A DNA stretch of 64,000 nt, from the NCBI GenBank assembly GCA_964516875.1, contig CAZFAO010000004.1, forward strand, positions 1 to 64,000, written 5' to 3'. A program made the position numbers and the translations under genes. The notes beneath the pieces are model-generated. The model was not told the origin of the DNA. It worked only from the letters and a program-made list of their open reading frames with translations, and searched no databases. Positions 49,647 through 58,319 of this stretch are shown here, one piece after another (the stretch's first letter is position 1; the number at the start of each line of letters is the position of its first letter). The stretch comes from JAGPDB01 sp964516875. Its GTDB lineage: Bacteria; Actinomycetota; Acidimicrobiia; IMCC26256; JAGPDB01.

Positions 49647-52276
49647 GCGTTGAGGGAGTTTTTGAGTGCGGCAAGGGCGTCGTCGATGGCGTCAACGTTT
49701 TGTCCACCGCCAACAACAAGTTCGGCATTTTTGGCTGTGCCTCCGCCAAGAATTTTCACAGCATCCTTGACGACCTCACTTGCGTCAGCACCTTCTTCAA
49801 CGCGATCTTTCGAAACGACAACACAAATTCCTGCTTTGTTTTTCTCAGCGTTCAAGCCGACCGCGCCGACAAGAGCCGATCCGAGTTCGTCTCGAATTGC
49901 AACACAGAGCGTACGCAGATCATCGGGCGTGACGTCATCTAGTCGGAATGCAACAACACCATTGTTTGCTTGGGCAACATAGCTTGATGCCTTGCTTGCA
50001 AGTTGTTGTGTTCGCAGTGCTTTGATTTCTTTTGTTGTTGCTTTGAGTTCAGTTTGCAGTGCTGAAACTTTTGTCGCAATTTCTTCGGGCGAACTTTTCA
50101 GATCAGCAGCAACATCGCGCAAGATTTTTTGATCATGGGTGAACGACTCGAGCGCACGATCGCCGGTGATGGCTTCGAGACGACGAATGTTTGAACCAAT
50201 CGAACTTTCTGACGTGATGCGAATTGGTCCGATGAATCCAAGTCGAGTCACATGGGTTCCGCCACAAAATTCAATCGACGGACCAGCCACCAAAACGCGC
50301 ACACGATCGCCGTATTTATCTCCGAAGAAAGCAATCGCGCCCATTTTCTTTGCGTCTTCGATATCCATCTCTTCATGAGTGACATCGGGGTCCTTGATCA
50401 CTTCTTCGTTTGCGAGACGCTCGATTTCGTCGAGCTGTTCTTGCGTGACTTGTTCGAAATGTTGGAAGTCGAAGCGCAAACGATGATCGTCGACATGCGA
50501 ACCCGCCTGTTGAACATGCTCACCGAGAACTTTGCGCAGTGCCCAGTGAAGAATGTGCGTTCCCGTATGGTTACGGCGGATGCGGTTGCGCCGCACACCA
50601 TCGATATGAGCAGCAATCGTGTCACCGACCGAAACGGAGCCTTGCGTAATTGTTGTGTGATGAACGTAAATGTTGCCTGCAATGCCATAAGTGGTGTCAG
50701 TGACATCAGCCTCGAATCCATCTGCCATGAATTTTCCGGTGTCGCCCACTTGACCACCGGACTCTGCATAGAACGGTGTTTTATCGAGAACGATCGAAAC
50801 GTTGTCGTCTTGAGCTGCTGCTTGGACGCTTGCACCTTCTTCATTAACGATCGCTAATACCTGCGCCTGATCCACAATAAAAGATTCGCGACCCACAAAG
50901 TGTGTAGGACCGTTATTATCAAGAATGTCTTTGTAGATATTCGTCGCGTCCGTACTCACAACAGTTTGATCTTTGCGTGCTGCTTTAGATTTTTGTGACT
51001 GCTGAGCGAGTGCTTTTTGGAAACCTTCCGCGTCGATTTTTCTGTTCGCGTCTTCTGCAATCTCGCGCGTGAGATCAAACGGAAAGCCGAGCGTGTCGTG
51101 AAGAAAGAAGGCTTCTTCCCCACTAACGTCTCCTTTTTCGAGAACTTCTTCGAGACGAGTCAATCCGCGCACGAGTGTTTCACGGAATCTCTCTTCTTCG
51201 TTTTTAATCAAAGTCACGCTGCGAGATTGGTTTTCACGAACATCCGGGTAGGCGTGTTCCATAATGGAAATCACATGCTCAGCAAGTGCGGGCATAACAA
51301 CATCGTGGGCACCCAACATGTACGCGTGACGGACAGCGCGACGAATAATACGTCGCAACACATACCCGCGATCCTCATTGGAGGGAACACAACCATCAGA
51401 AATAAGAAAAACCATTGAGCGTGCGTGCTCGGCCATGATACGAAGACTGACATCGGTGTTTTCATCTTTGCCGTATTTTGCCGATGTGAGTTTTTCTGCT
51501 GTTTCGATCAGCGGCATGAAGAGCGAAGTTTCCCAAATTGTCTTCTTACCCTCTTGCAAAAACAGAATGCGTTCAAGTCCAGCACCGGTGTCCACCGATG
51601 GCGCGGGAAGATCAATGCGTGTTCCATCTGGTTGATCTTCATATTGCATGAACACGAGATTCCAGAATTCAACGAAACGATTTTCGCCGCCAAATTTAGG
51701 GCCACCATCTTCACCCAGTTCTGGACCAAGGTCGTAAAAAAGTTCAGTACACGGACCACACGGGCCGACATCGCCCATCTGCCAAAAGTTGTCCTTGTCG
51801 AGTCGTTGGATTCTCTCAACGGGAAGTCCAGACACCTCTTGCCAAATTTTTTCTGCTTCATCGTCACTCTCGTGAATAGTGACCCAGATACGATCTTTAT
51901 CGAACTTGAGGATTTCGGTAGAAAACTCCCACGCGAATTCAATGGCGTCTTGTTTGAAGTAGTCACCAAAACTGAAGTTTCCGAGCATTTCGAAAAAAGT
52001 GAAGTGACGGTTTGTGCGACCAATGTCGTCGAGGTCGTTGTGCTTTCCGCCAGCACGCACACATTTTTGTGATGTCGTCGCACGTTTAACGGGTGGAGTT
52101 TCTAGTCCAACAAAATATGGTTTGAACTGGAGCATTCCCGCCATCGTGAACAAAACGGTGGGATCATGCGGCAAAAGATTAGAACTCGGCAGACGCTTAT
52201 GCCCTTTGCTTTCGAAATACGAAAGAAAAGATTCCCGAAGGACATCAATAGGTGCTAATTGTGACTTCTTTGCCAT
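49643..52276 (-). CDS. alaS: Alanine--tRNA ligase
   Basis: An 877-residue class II synthetase. The N-terminal aminoacylation core has motif 1-like SYFESKGHKRLPSSNLLPHDPTVLFTMAGM and RIWVTIHESDDEAEK. The editing domain carries the zinc-type motifs HTGTHILHWAL (about residues 562-572) and FCGGTHV. The C-terminal C-Ala domain includes a coiled coil and GGGTAKNAELVVGGGQN. Length is normal. The stop codon comes from an inserted REP repeat. Confidence 0.97.
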   Translation of the reverse strand: MAKKSQLAPIDVLRESFLSYFESKGHKRLPSSNLLPHDPTVLFTMAGMLQFKPYFVGLETPPVKRATTSQKCVRAGGKHNDLDDIGRTNRHFTFFEMLGNFSFGDYFKQDAIEFAWEFSTEILKFDKDRIWVTIHESDDEAEKIWQEVSGLPVERIQRLDKDNFWQMGDVGPCGPCTELFYDLGPELGEDGGPKFGGENRFVEFWNLVFMQYEDQPDGTRIDLPAPSVDTGAGLERILFLQEGKKTIWETSLFMPLIETAEKLTSAKYGKDENTDVSLRIMAEHARSMVFLISDGCVPSNEDRGYVLRRIIRRAVRHAYMLGAHDVVMPALAEHVISIMEHAYPDVRENQSRSVTLIKNEEERFRETLVRGLTRLEEVLEKGDVSGEEAFFLHDTLGFPFDLTREIAEDANRKIDAEGFQKALAQQSQKSKAARKDQTVVSTDATNIYKDILDNNGPTHFVGRESFIVDQAQVLAIVNEEGASVQAAAQDDNVSIVLDKTPFYAESGGQVGDTGKFMADGFEADVTDTTYGIAGNIYVHHTTITQGSVSVGDTIAAHIDGVRRNRIRRNHTGTHILHWALRKVLGEHVQQAGSHVDDHRLRFDFQHFEQVTQEQLDEIERLANEEVIKDPDVTHEEMDIEDAKKMGAIAFFGDKYGDRVRVLVAGPSIEFCGGTHVTRLGFIGPIRITSESSIGSNIRRLEAITGDRALESFTHDQKILRDVAADLKSSPEEIATKVSALQTELKATTKEIKALRTQQLASKASSYVAQANNGVVAFRLDDVTPDDLRTLCVAIRDELGSALVGAVGLNAEKNKAGICVVVSKDRVEEGADASEVVKDAVKILGGGTAKNAELVVGGGQNVDAIDDALAALKNSLNA

Positions 52277-52288
52277 AAGCGAATGATT

Positions 52289-52480
52289 CTAGTTCTCGTC
52301 AATGAACTCTTCGAGGCCTGTTTTCGATTTTTGGAAGTCAGAAATGCTGTTGAGTGCTGAAGCAAAGGTTTGATAGGCACTTGTATCGCCATAGCGCTCT
52401 TCAAGGAATCGCTTGAGAATATCGAAGGTGAATACACCCAAGATATATCCAATAATGAGCCATCGCAGTCGCTTGATCAT
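52289..52480 (-). CDS. Small membrane-anchored protein
   Basis: A 63-residue protein with one N-terminal hydrophobic helix (residues 6-22, WLIIGYILGVFTFDIL) and a polar C-terminal tail. The ATG overlaps the stop codon of the upstream DUF948-like gene by four bases, which supports it being real. Families like this, between the DUF948 gene and alaS, are common in Actinobacteria; no function is known. Confidence 0.65.
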   Translation of the reverse strand: MIKRLRWLIIGYILGVFTFDILKRFLEERYGDTSAYQTFASALNSISDFQKSKTGLEEFIDEN

Positions 52481-52863
52481 ACTTTTTCTTTCTTTTCTTG
52501 TTGTTCTTGTGCCCGGCGCTTCCGGCGCGCGCGCCCTTTGGATGCCGTTTGCGTGAGTGCTGCAGTGGTGACTGCAGGTTTGCGAAATACGATACCAACC
52601 AGTCGCGACGTTGCCCGTATTGATTGGTGGACACGCTGCTGTTCGGCCAACGTTTCGTGTAGTTGACCAAGTTCGCTTTGCGATGATTCTGAAAGTTCTT
52701 TCATCACACCAACGAGTTCAACGAGATTGTCATCTAAATCATCGAGTCTTTCGTTAATTCTTCTCGATACACCCAGCATTGTGACCGTCACCGCAACGAG
52801 CACACCCAGAATGAGAGCAGTCAATATAGAAGTAATAAGTAATACAACTGCCGAGGCGTCCAT
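52477..52863 (-). CDS. DUF948-like membrane-anchored coiled-coil protein
   Basis: A 128-residue protein: an N-terminal membrane helix (residues 6-30, VVLLITSILTALILGVLVAV), a coiled coil (about 33-85, RINERLDDLDDNLVELVGVMKEL), and a basic tail (RARRKRRAQEQQEKKEKV). This is the DUF948 layout, which is often found next to alaS. It may act at the cell envelope; function unknown. Confidence 0.72.
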   Translation of the reverse strand: MDASAVVLLITSILTALILGVLVAVTVTMLGVSRRINERLDDLDDNLVELVGVMKELSESSQSELGQLHETLAEQQRVHQSIRATSRLVGIVFRKPAVTTAALTQTASKGRARRKRRAQEQQEKKEKV

Positions 52864-52927
52864 AGAGAGAGTCTAACGATCAGGCGGTAAGCTCGGCGAC
52901 TCTGCCTTCCTGCACTTAGCTCTCTGC

Positions 52928-54208
52928 TTAAGCCTCTGCCCCATTGCCCGAAGGCTTGTAAAACTCAACGTCCACACCATCAGGTAAATATTGCTGTTCG
53001 ACCGATCCACCAAAATCATGAGGATAGAGATACTTTGCTTGCTTCGAGTTTTTATCTCGCGCCGGATTTTTTTCGTTCACCGATTGCGTCACAGTGTCGC
53101 GCAAGTGATGCGGCACTTCTCCCACGGGCGAGTTACGCACATAAGCCAGTGCAGCATCAATAGCAATGTAAGCGCTGTTTGATTTTGGTGCACGCGCAAC
53201 GGAAAGAGCAGCGTGGGCAAGAATGATTCGCGCTTCGGGCATGCCACACATTTGAATCGCTTGCGCAGCCGACGTCACCAACGTGAGCACACGCGAGTCG
53301 GCAAGACCGACATCTTCGCTCGCCGCGATCATGATACGTCGCGCAATCGCCAGTGGATCTTCACCCGCATCGAGAAGTCGCGCAAGATAATAGACGACGG
53401 CATCTTCATCAGAACCGCGCATGGATTTAATAAATGCAGACAGAGTGTCGTAGTGTTCTTCGCCACCCGTGGGACGTTGACGAGATCCGAGAACACTTTT
53501 CAGAAGTTTTTCATCGGCTTCATGTGTGGTCGTCGCAGAAATGAGTGTTTCTAAAACACCGAGCGCGAAACGCACATCACCACCGGACGAATGCGCAATC
53601 GATTCCAACAGCTCGGGTGCTACTTTGACATCTGCTTTCGCGAGCTGGTCATCTTGCGTCAGCGCACGTTCGAGCAACGCAATGATATCTTCTTCTGTCG
53701 GTGGCGTGAGCGGATACACACTCATTCGAGAACGAAGAGCGCCCGAAAGAGAAACGTAAGGGTTTTCTGTCGTTGCGCCAATGAGTCGAAATGTTCCTCG
53801 TTCGACATGAGGCAAAAGTGCATCTTGTTGCACACGCGTGAGACGATGAATCTCGTCAACAAAAACAATGGTGTGAAGATTGCGTTCGCCTAGACGCAAC
53901 GCCGCAGCACTCGCGATATTTTTGATATCGGAAACAGAAAGACTCATGGCCGAAAGCATTTCGAGATGGTGATTACTTTGTGCTGCGATCACAGAAACAA
54001 TGGTTGTCTTGCCACATCCGGGTGGACCATAAAGAATGAAACTCGCCGATGGTGATGATTCAATAATGGAACGGAACGGCCGACCCTTGTCGATGAGTTC
54101 GTGATGGCCGACGATTTCTTCGAACGTTTTCGGACGCATACGAGCAGCCAGCGGCGCGTGAAGGTCACGCACTTCGTTTGCATTCTCGCTAAAGAGGCTC
54201 GATGTCAT
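52928..54208 (-). CDS. rarA: Replication-associated recombination protein A
   Basis: A 426-residue AAA+ ATPase related to the clamp-loader family, acting at stalled forks. Walker A is YGPPGCGKTTI (61-69); Walker B is VFVDEIHRL; sensor 1 is GATTENPYVSLSGALRSRM. The C-terminal MgsA_C region (AHAALSVARAPKSNSAYIAIDAAL, then HDFGGSVEQQYLPD) is intact. The rarA-alaS neighbourhood is conserved in Actinobacteria. Confidence 0.95.
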   Translation of the reverse strand: MTSSLFSENANEVRDLHAPLAARMRPKTFEEIVGHHELIDKGRPFRSIIESSPSASFILYGPPGCGKTTIVSVIAAQSNHHLEMLSAMSLSVSDIKNIASAAALRLGERNLHTIVFVDEIHRLTRVQQDALLPHVERGTFRLIGATTENPYVSLSGALRSRMSVYPLTPPTEEDIIALLERALTQDDQLAKADVKVAPELLESIAHSSGGDVRFALGVLETLISATTTHEADEKLLKSVLGSRQRPTGGEEHYDTLSAFIKSMRGSDEDAVVYYLARLLDAGEDPLAIARRIMIAASEDVGLADSRVLTLVTSAAQAIQMCGMPEARIILAHAALSVARAPKSNSAYIAIDAALAYVRNSPVGEVPHHLRDTVTQSVNEKNPARDKNSKQAKYLYPHDFGGSVEQQYLPDGVDVEFYKPSGNGAEA

Positions 54209-54318
54209 TATTGTTCTTCCGTATACGTTGGCATGTATTCTCGCATATTTGGTTGCGATCTCTCCGCGTGGTCTCCCGACCAGCTTTGGTCACCCCTGGT
54301 CAAAAACCCTTATTTTTA

Positions 54319-54348
54319 TTGACTTTTTTGAAGGTTCTTTGATATTAT
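54319..54348 (+). promoter_or_regulatory. Sigma-70-type promoter of the DUF222/HNH gene
   Basis: TTGACT (54319-54324), an 18-base spacer, and TATTAT (54343-54348). The expected transcription start near 54355 is two bases before the ATG at 54357, which predicts a leaderless mRNA. Confidence 0.55.
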
Positions 54349-54356
54349 ACGTACAT

Positions 54357-55619
54357 ATGTTTGATACTAGCATAACGTTATCTGAGCTAGAAGACACTGT
54401 AACGCACCTACAAAAGGCCCTGCTCAGCAGTACTATTTCATCGCAGGATATGTGCGCTGTCGTATCTTTTCGTCAGCTGGTGGACTCTACGTGCGATCAG
54501 ATTATTGCGCGCTACGAACGCGCTGGAGATTGGCAAGAAAAGGGATATCTCTCTGCCAAATCAGCAGTTGTTCATGAAACAGGAATCACCCGGCGCTCGA
54601 CTGATCGATCGTTGGTAACGGGGTCATTGCTCGCGCACTACCCCGTTATCACCAACGCACTTGGTACACATTCCATCACACACGATCATCTACATTTTCT
54701 CCTTCCTCTCATGAATGAAAAATACTGTGAGTTTTTTGATGACGATGTTGACCTTCTCATCGAAACCGCCAAGACGGTCAACGCTGAACAGTTCTCTCAT
54801 GTTGTGCGCCACTGGAAAAATATGGTGAATGCACTTATCGATGAACCCAGCGATGAATATCTTGCCTTCCAAAAACGAAAACTGTTTTTGAATGAACTTC
54901 TCGATGGAACGTGGTTGATTCACGGCGAACTCGATTGCGTAACAGGGCGAATACTCGAGAAAGCATTGCGTGACGTATCTGAGAAATTATGGCGTACAAC
55001 GTCACCAGAAAATCGTGGCGAATACTCAGCTGCGCAACAACGAGCAGATGCTATTGGATATTTAGCTCAAGGATATGTCACATCTGAAAATGCTGCAGAA
55101 ACTGCTGTGGGTGCTCAAGCAGAAACGAGAACACAGTTCCGTTACACACCAAACGCCACTCTCAACGTAGACATCATTGTGGATGCTGACGACCTCAACA
55201 CGGATACAACAACTCGTGACTTTCTTAAAAAGTGCCTCGATGCATCATCGCCACTGATTAATACACACTCACAATCATTTGTTGAACAGATCTTGTGTGA
55301 TTCCAGCTTGATTGTTCCCGTAAAAAATGACAACGGAACGTATGATCTCGGTCGATCAGCCAGAACCGCGCCATGGAAATTAAAACGACAACTTCTTCTT
55401 TCGCATTCAACCTGTTCCGTGCCGGGATGCACGACACCGTCGAGATGGTGCGACGCTCACCATATCGACCATTGGGCACATGGCGGAAAGACCGCAATGG
55501 ATAATCTTGCACTGTTATGTCGGCGCCATCACACGATGATGCATAACGACAAAACTTTCGCGCAACGCATCGAACCGATTTTGCGGGTGAAACCGCCACC
55601 GTTAGCCAGTACGGGATAG
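54357..55619 (+). CDS. DUF222/HNH endonuclease-domain protein
   Basis: A 420-residue protein of the 13E12-repeat type common in Actinobacteria. The N-terminal 300 residues are the helical DUF222 region (CDQIIARYERAGDWQEKGYLSAKSAVVHETGITRRST). The C-terminus is an HNH nuclease: CSVPGCTTPSRWCDAHHIDHWAHGGKTAMDNLALLCRRHHTMMH, with zinc Cys and catalytic His. Start chosen at ATG 54357 because a promoter lies immediately upstream; the open frame begins earlier at 54228 but the added residues are not family-like. Such genes occur in multiple copies and may be mobile; their role is unclear. Confidence 0.9.
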   Translation: MFDTSITLSELEDTVTHLQKALLSSTISSQDMCAVVSFRQLVDSTCDQIIARYERAGDWQEKGYLSAKSAVVHETGITRRSTDRSLVTGSLLAHYPVITNALGTHSITHDHLHFLLPLMNEKYCEFFDDDVDLLIETAKTVNAEQFSHVVRHWKNMVNALIDEPSDEYLAFQKRKLFLNELLDGTWLIHGELDCVTGRILEKALRDVSEKLWRTTSPENRGEYSAAQQRADAIGYLAQGYVTSENAAETAVGAQAETRTQFRYTPNATLNVDIIVDADDLNTDTTTRDFLKKCLDASSPLINTHSQSFVEQILCDSSLIVPVKNDNGTYDLGRSARTAPWKLKRQLLLSHSTCSVPGCTTPSRWCDAHHIDHWAHGGKTAMDNLALLCRRHHTMMHNDKTFAQRIEPILRVKPPPLASTG

Positions 55620-55630
55620 GGCCGCGCTTG

Positions 55631-57421
55631 TTATTCTTCGTCGACTAAAAATTCTGGACGCACAGACAAACCCAATTCCTTGAGTTGTGCTTCGTCAATT
55701 CGCGATGGCGCTTTCGACAATGGGTCGTGTCCTGTTTGAGTTTTTGGATACGCGCTCACTTCTCGAATGTTATCTTCTCCGGCCAAAATTGCAACGAGAC
55801 GATCGATACCAAATGCATAACCAGCGTGAGGAGGTGCACCATAACGGAACGCATCGAGCAAAAAGCCGAAACGTTTCATCTGCGTTTCTTCATCAATGCC
55901 GAGAATGTCGAAGATGTGACTTTGAATATCACGGCGATGGATTCGAACCGAACCCGAACCTAACTCCCACCCGTTAAGAACAGCATCATAACTTTGTGAA
56001 CGGATGGAACGGACGAAAACTTCATCGAGTTCTTCGCCGTTCTTGACTTGTTGAGAAAGAATTTCGACTTTCTCGCGATCGTCATCATGAGGCATTGTAA
56101 ACGGATGGTGTGCAGGGACAGGCTTACCCTCGCTGTTTAATCCTTCGAATAAAGGAAATTCCGTGACCCACAAAAACTTGAGGGGTGGATCAGAAACAGG
56201 TGGCCGCAATAAATCGTTACGCAAGGTCCCCAACACATCGCATGTGGTGTGCCAGTCAGAAGCAACAAGTAAAAGCAAGTCACCCTCTTTTGCGCCCGTT
56301 GTTTTTAGCAAAGCAGCAATTTCGGTTTCGGTCAAGAACTTCGCGACGGGCGAATCAACACCATCTTGCGTAACGCGCATCCATACCAAACCACCAGCGC
56401 CAAGTTTCTTAGATTTTTCTGTCATGTCATCGAGTTTGGAACGCGACATTGCACCTTCGCCTTCAATGCACAACGCTTTAATGCTCTCAGCTTGAAACGC
56501 ACGAAATTCCGTCGACGCAAAAAGTTCGGTGCATTCGATTAAGAGAGTTCCGAAACGAAGATCGGGTTTATCAATCCCGTATTGGTCCATGGCGTCAAAC
56601 CATGTCATGGTGTCAAAGGTTCGCTCCACACCATGAGCCACAGATTCAGCCACCAATTCGAGAGACTGCGTAACAGATGCAAGGACGTCATCTTGCGAGC
56701 CAAAACTCATCTCCATATCGAGCTGAGTAAATTCAAACTGACGATCAGCACGCAAATCTTCATCACGAAGACACTTAGCGATCTGGAAATATTTATCAAT
56801 ACCGCCCACCATCAACAATTGTTTAAACAACTGAGGAGATTGTGGAAGTGCATAGAACTTTCCCGGACTCAACCGCGACGGAACCACAAAGTCACGCGCA
56901 CCTTCAGGAGTTGACGCAATCAACAGCGGCGTTTCCACTTCGGTGAAACCCTGCTCGGTGAAAGATTGACGGATAGCGGCATTGACAGCAGCACGAATTT
57001 TAAGATTGCGCTGAATGCGCGGACGGCGCAGATCAAGATAACGATATTGATAACGAATCTGCTCATCAACATTGTCTGCTTTGTCGAGCTGGAACGGTAA
57101 CGGGTCGCTGGTATTGAGAACCTCCACGTGAGAAGCATGCACTTCAATTGTTCCTGTCGGAAGTTCGGGGTTGATAGTTCCTTCCGGACGCGAAGCAATG
57201 ACACCCGTGATATGCAGGCAATATTCGAGACGGACATCTTTGACAAGCTCGAGCTCAGACACCCCGGGGTCAGCGACGACCTGGACAATTCCCTCTCTAT
57301 CACGCAAGTCAAAAAAGACAATTCCACCATGGTCACGGCGAGCATCAACCCATCCACACAGTTGAACGACATCACCGATTTTCGCCTCAGATGTTTGAGT
57401 ACTGTAATGTGTCCGTAGCAT
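55631..57421 (-). CDS. aspS: Aspartate--tRNA ligase
   Basis: A 596-residue class IIb synthetase of bacterial size. It has an N-terminal OB anticodon domain (GDVVQLCGWVDARRDHGGIVFFDLRDREG), the catalytic core with motif 2 (YFQIAKCLRDEDLRADRQFEFTQLDME), a GAD insertion domain, and motif 3 (GYAFGIDRLVAILAG). ATG at 57421 has AGGAG eight bases upstream; the longer frame is not needed. Whether it also charges tRNA-Asn depends on asnS and gatCAB, which are not in view. Confidence 0.95.
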   Translation of the reverse strand: MLRTHYSTQTSEAKIGDVVQLCGWVDARRDHGGIVFFDLRDREGIVQVVADPGVSELELVKDVRLEYCLHITGVIASRPEGTINPELPTGTIEVHASHVEVLNTSDPLPFQLDKADNVDEQIRYQYRYLDLRRPRIQRNLKIRAAVNAAIRQSFTEQGFTEVETPLLIASTPEGARDFVVPSRLSPGKFYALPQSPQLFKQLLMVGGIDKYFQIAKCLRDEDLRADRQFEFTQLDMEMSFGSQDDVLASVTQSLELVAESVAHGVERTFDTMTWFDAMDQYGIDKPDLRFGTLLIECTELFASTEFRAFQAESIKALCIEGEGAMSRSKLDDMTEKSKKLGAGGLVWMRVTQDGVDSPVAKFLTETEIAALLKTTGAKEGDLLLLVASDWHTTCDVLGTLRNDLLRPPVSDPPLKFLWVTEFPLFEGLNSEGKPVPAHHPFTMPHDDDREKVEILSQQVKNGEELDEVFVRSIRSQSYDAVLNGWELGSGSVRIHRRDIQSHIFDILGIDEETQMKRFGFLLDAFRYGAPPHAGYAFGIDRLVAILAGEDNIREVSAYPKTQTGHDPLSKAPSRIDEAQLKELGLSVRPEFLVDEE

Positions 57422-57506
57422 GCGCGTTTCTCCTGAGAGATTGTGTAAATTATTCAAAGTTGGGTATTCGGATATAGGTTATTCGAAAGAGGAGGCACGA
57501 CACCGC

Positions 57507-58319
57507 ATGGGACTATTACGTCGATCAGGAAATGGGCAAGGAAATGCTCAGGTTCCTCAAACGCGCACTGTTCAACCACCGCAACCAGCACAACCGCCGC
57601 AACAAGCACCCAATGCTCCCGAGCTCTACGAACAATTAGCCGAAACAGCCCACACGCGATTCATCTACCCAAGCGACCCCATTGTTGATCGCATGCTGAT
57701 AGCTCTCGGAGCCGAACCCATCTTCGACAATGGCCACACCTTCCAACGACAAGGATATGGCAATATCGGTTTCCGCGCATTTACCCTGCCGTCAACACTC
57801 CACATTGAAATAGGCCGACCCTCAAAACCCGATGAATTCCCCGATGGCGTCACAGGATTCATTCCCATTGTCTTGCGATCATCGGATGGATTAATTTTTG
57901 CTGCTCTCGATATTTCTTCACAAAAATGCAAGATCCAATTGGGAACAACATGGAATGCAATGCATGAATTCTTTAGCGAAACAACCGACATTCCTCCTCT
58001 CTCAGATTTAATTGCCAATGCTGGATTTTCCCAAACACCACAAGAGCCATCCGAGCGCCATTTACGATTCCACGTGGACGGAGCTTCGATTATGGGAACG
58101 ATGTCACATATTGAACTTGCACAAAAGAAACTAGGTTCTGGCTATTCGCAAAAAGACTTCGATGCACTCGTCACCGAATTACGAAAGCCTTTTGTCGAAA
58201 TAGGAAACCAACGTGTTGGGCTCCTGAGAACGTTCATGGCCGCGCAAGCACCTGAAGAAACATTACTGAACGCAACAGAATCGAACGTTTCTGCACCGCA
58301 CGCATTCGAGAGTCGTTAA
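57507..58319 (+). CDS. Unknown protein with Pro/Gln-rich N-terminus
   Basis: A 270-residue protein, divergent from aspS. Residues 20-40 are a Pro/Gln-rich linker (PPQPAQPPQQAP); the rest looks globular with FRAFTLPSTLHIEIGRPSKPDEFPDGVTGFIPIVLR and LRFHVDGASIMGTMSHIELAQKKLG. No signal peptide. ATG at 57507 follows GGAGG by 11 bases. Its TAA overlaps the TAA of the converging pilin-like gene inside GTTAAC. Unrecognised family. Confidence 0.65.
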   Translation: MGLLRRSGNGQGNAQVPQTRTVQPPQPAQPPQQAPNAPELYEQLAETAHTRFIYPSDPIVDRMLIALGAEPIFDNGHTFQRQGYGNIGFRAFTLPSTLHIEIGRPSKPDEFPDGVTGFIPIVLRSSDGLIFAALDISSQKCKIQLGTTWNAMHEFFSETTDIPPLSDLIANAGFSQTPQEPSERHLRFHVDGASIMGTMSHIELAQKKLGSGYSQKDFDALVTELRKPFVEIGNQRVGLLRTFMAAQAPEETLLNATESNVSAPHAFESR

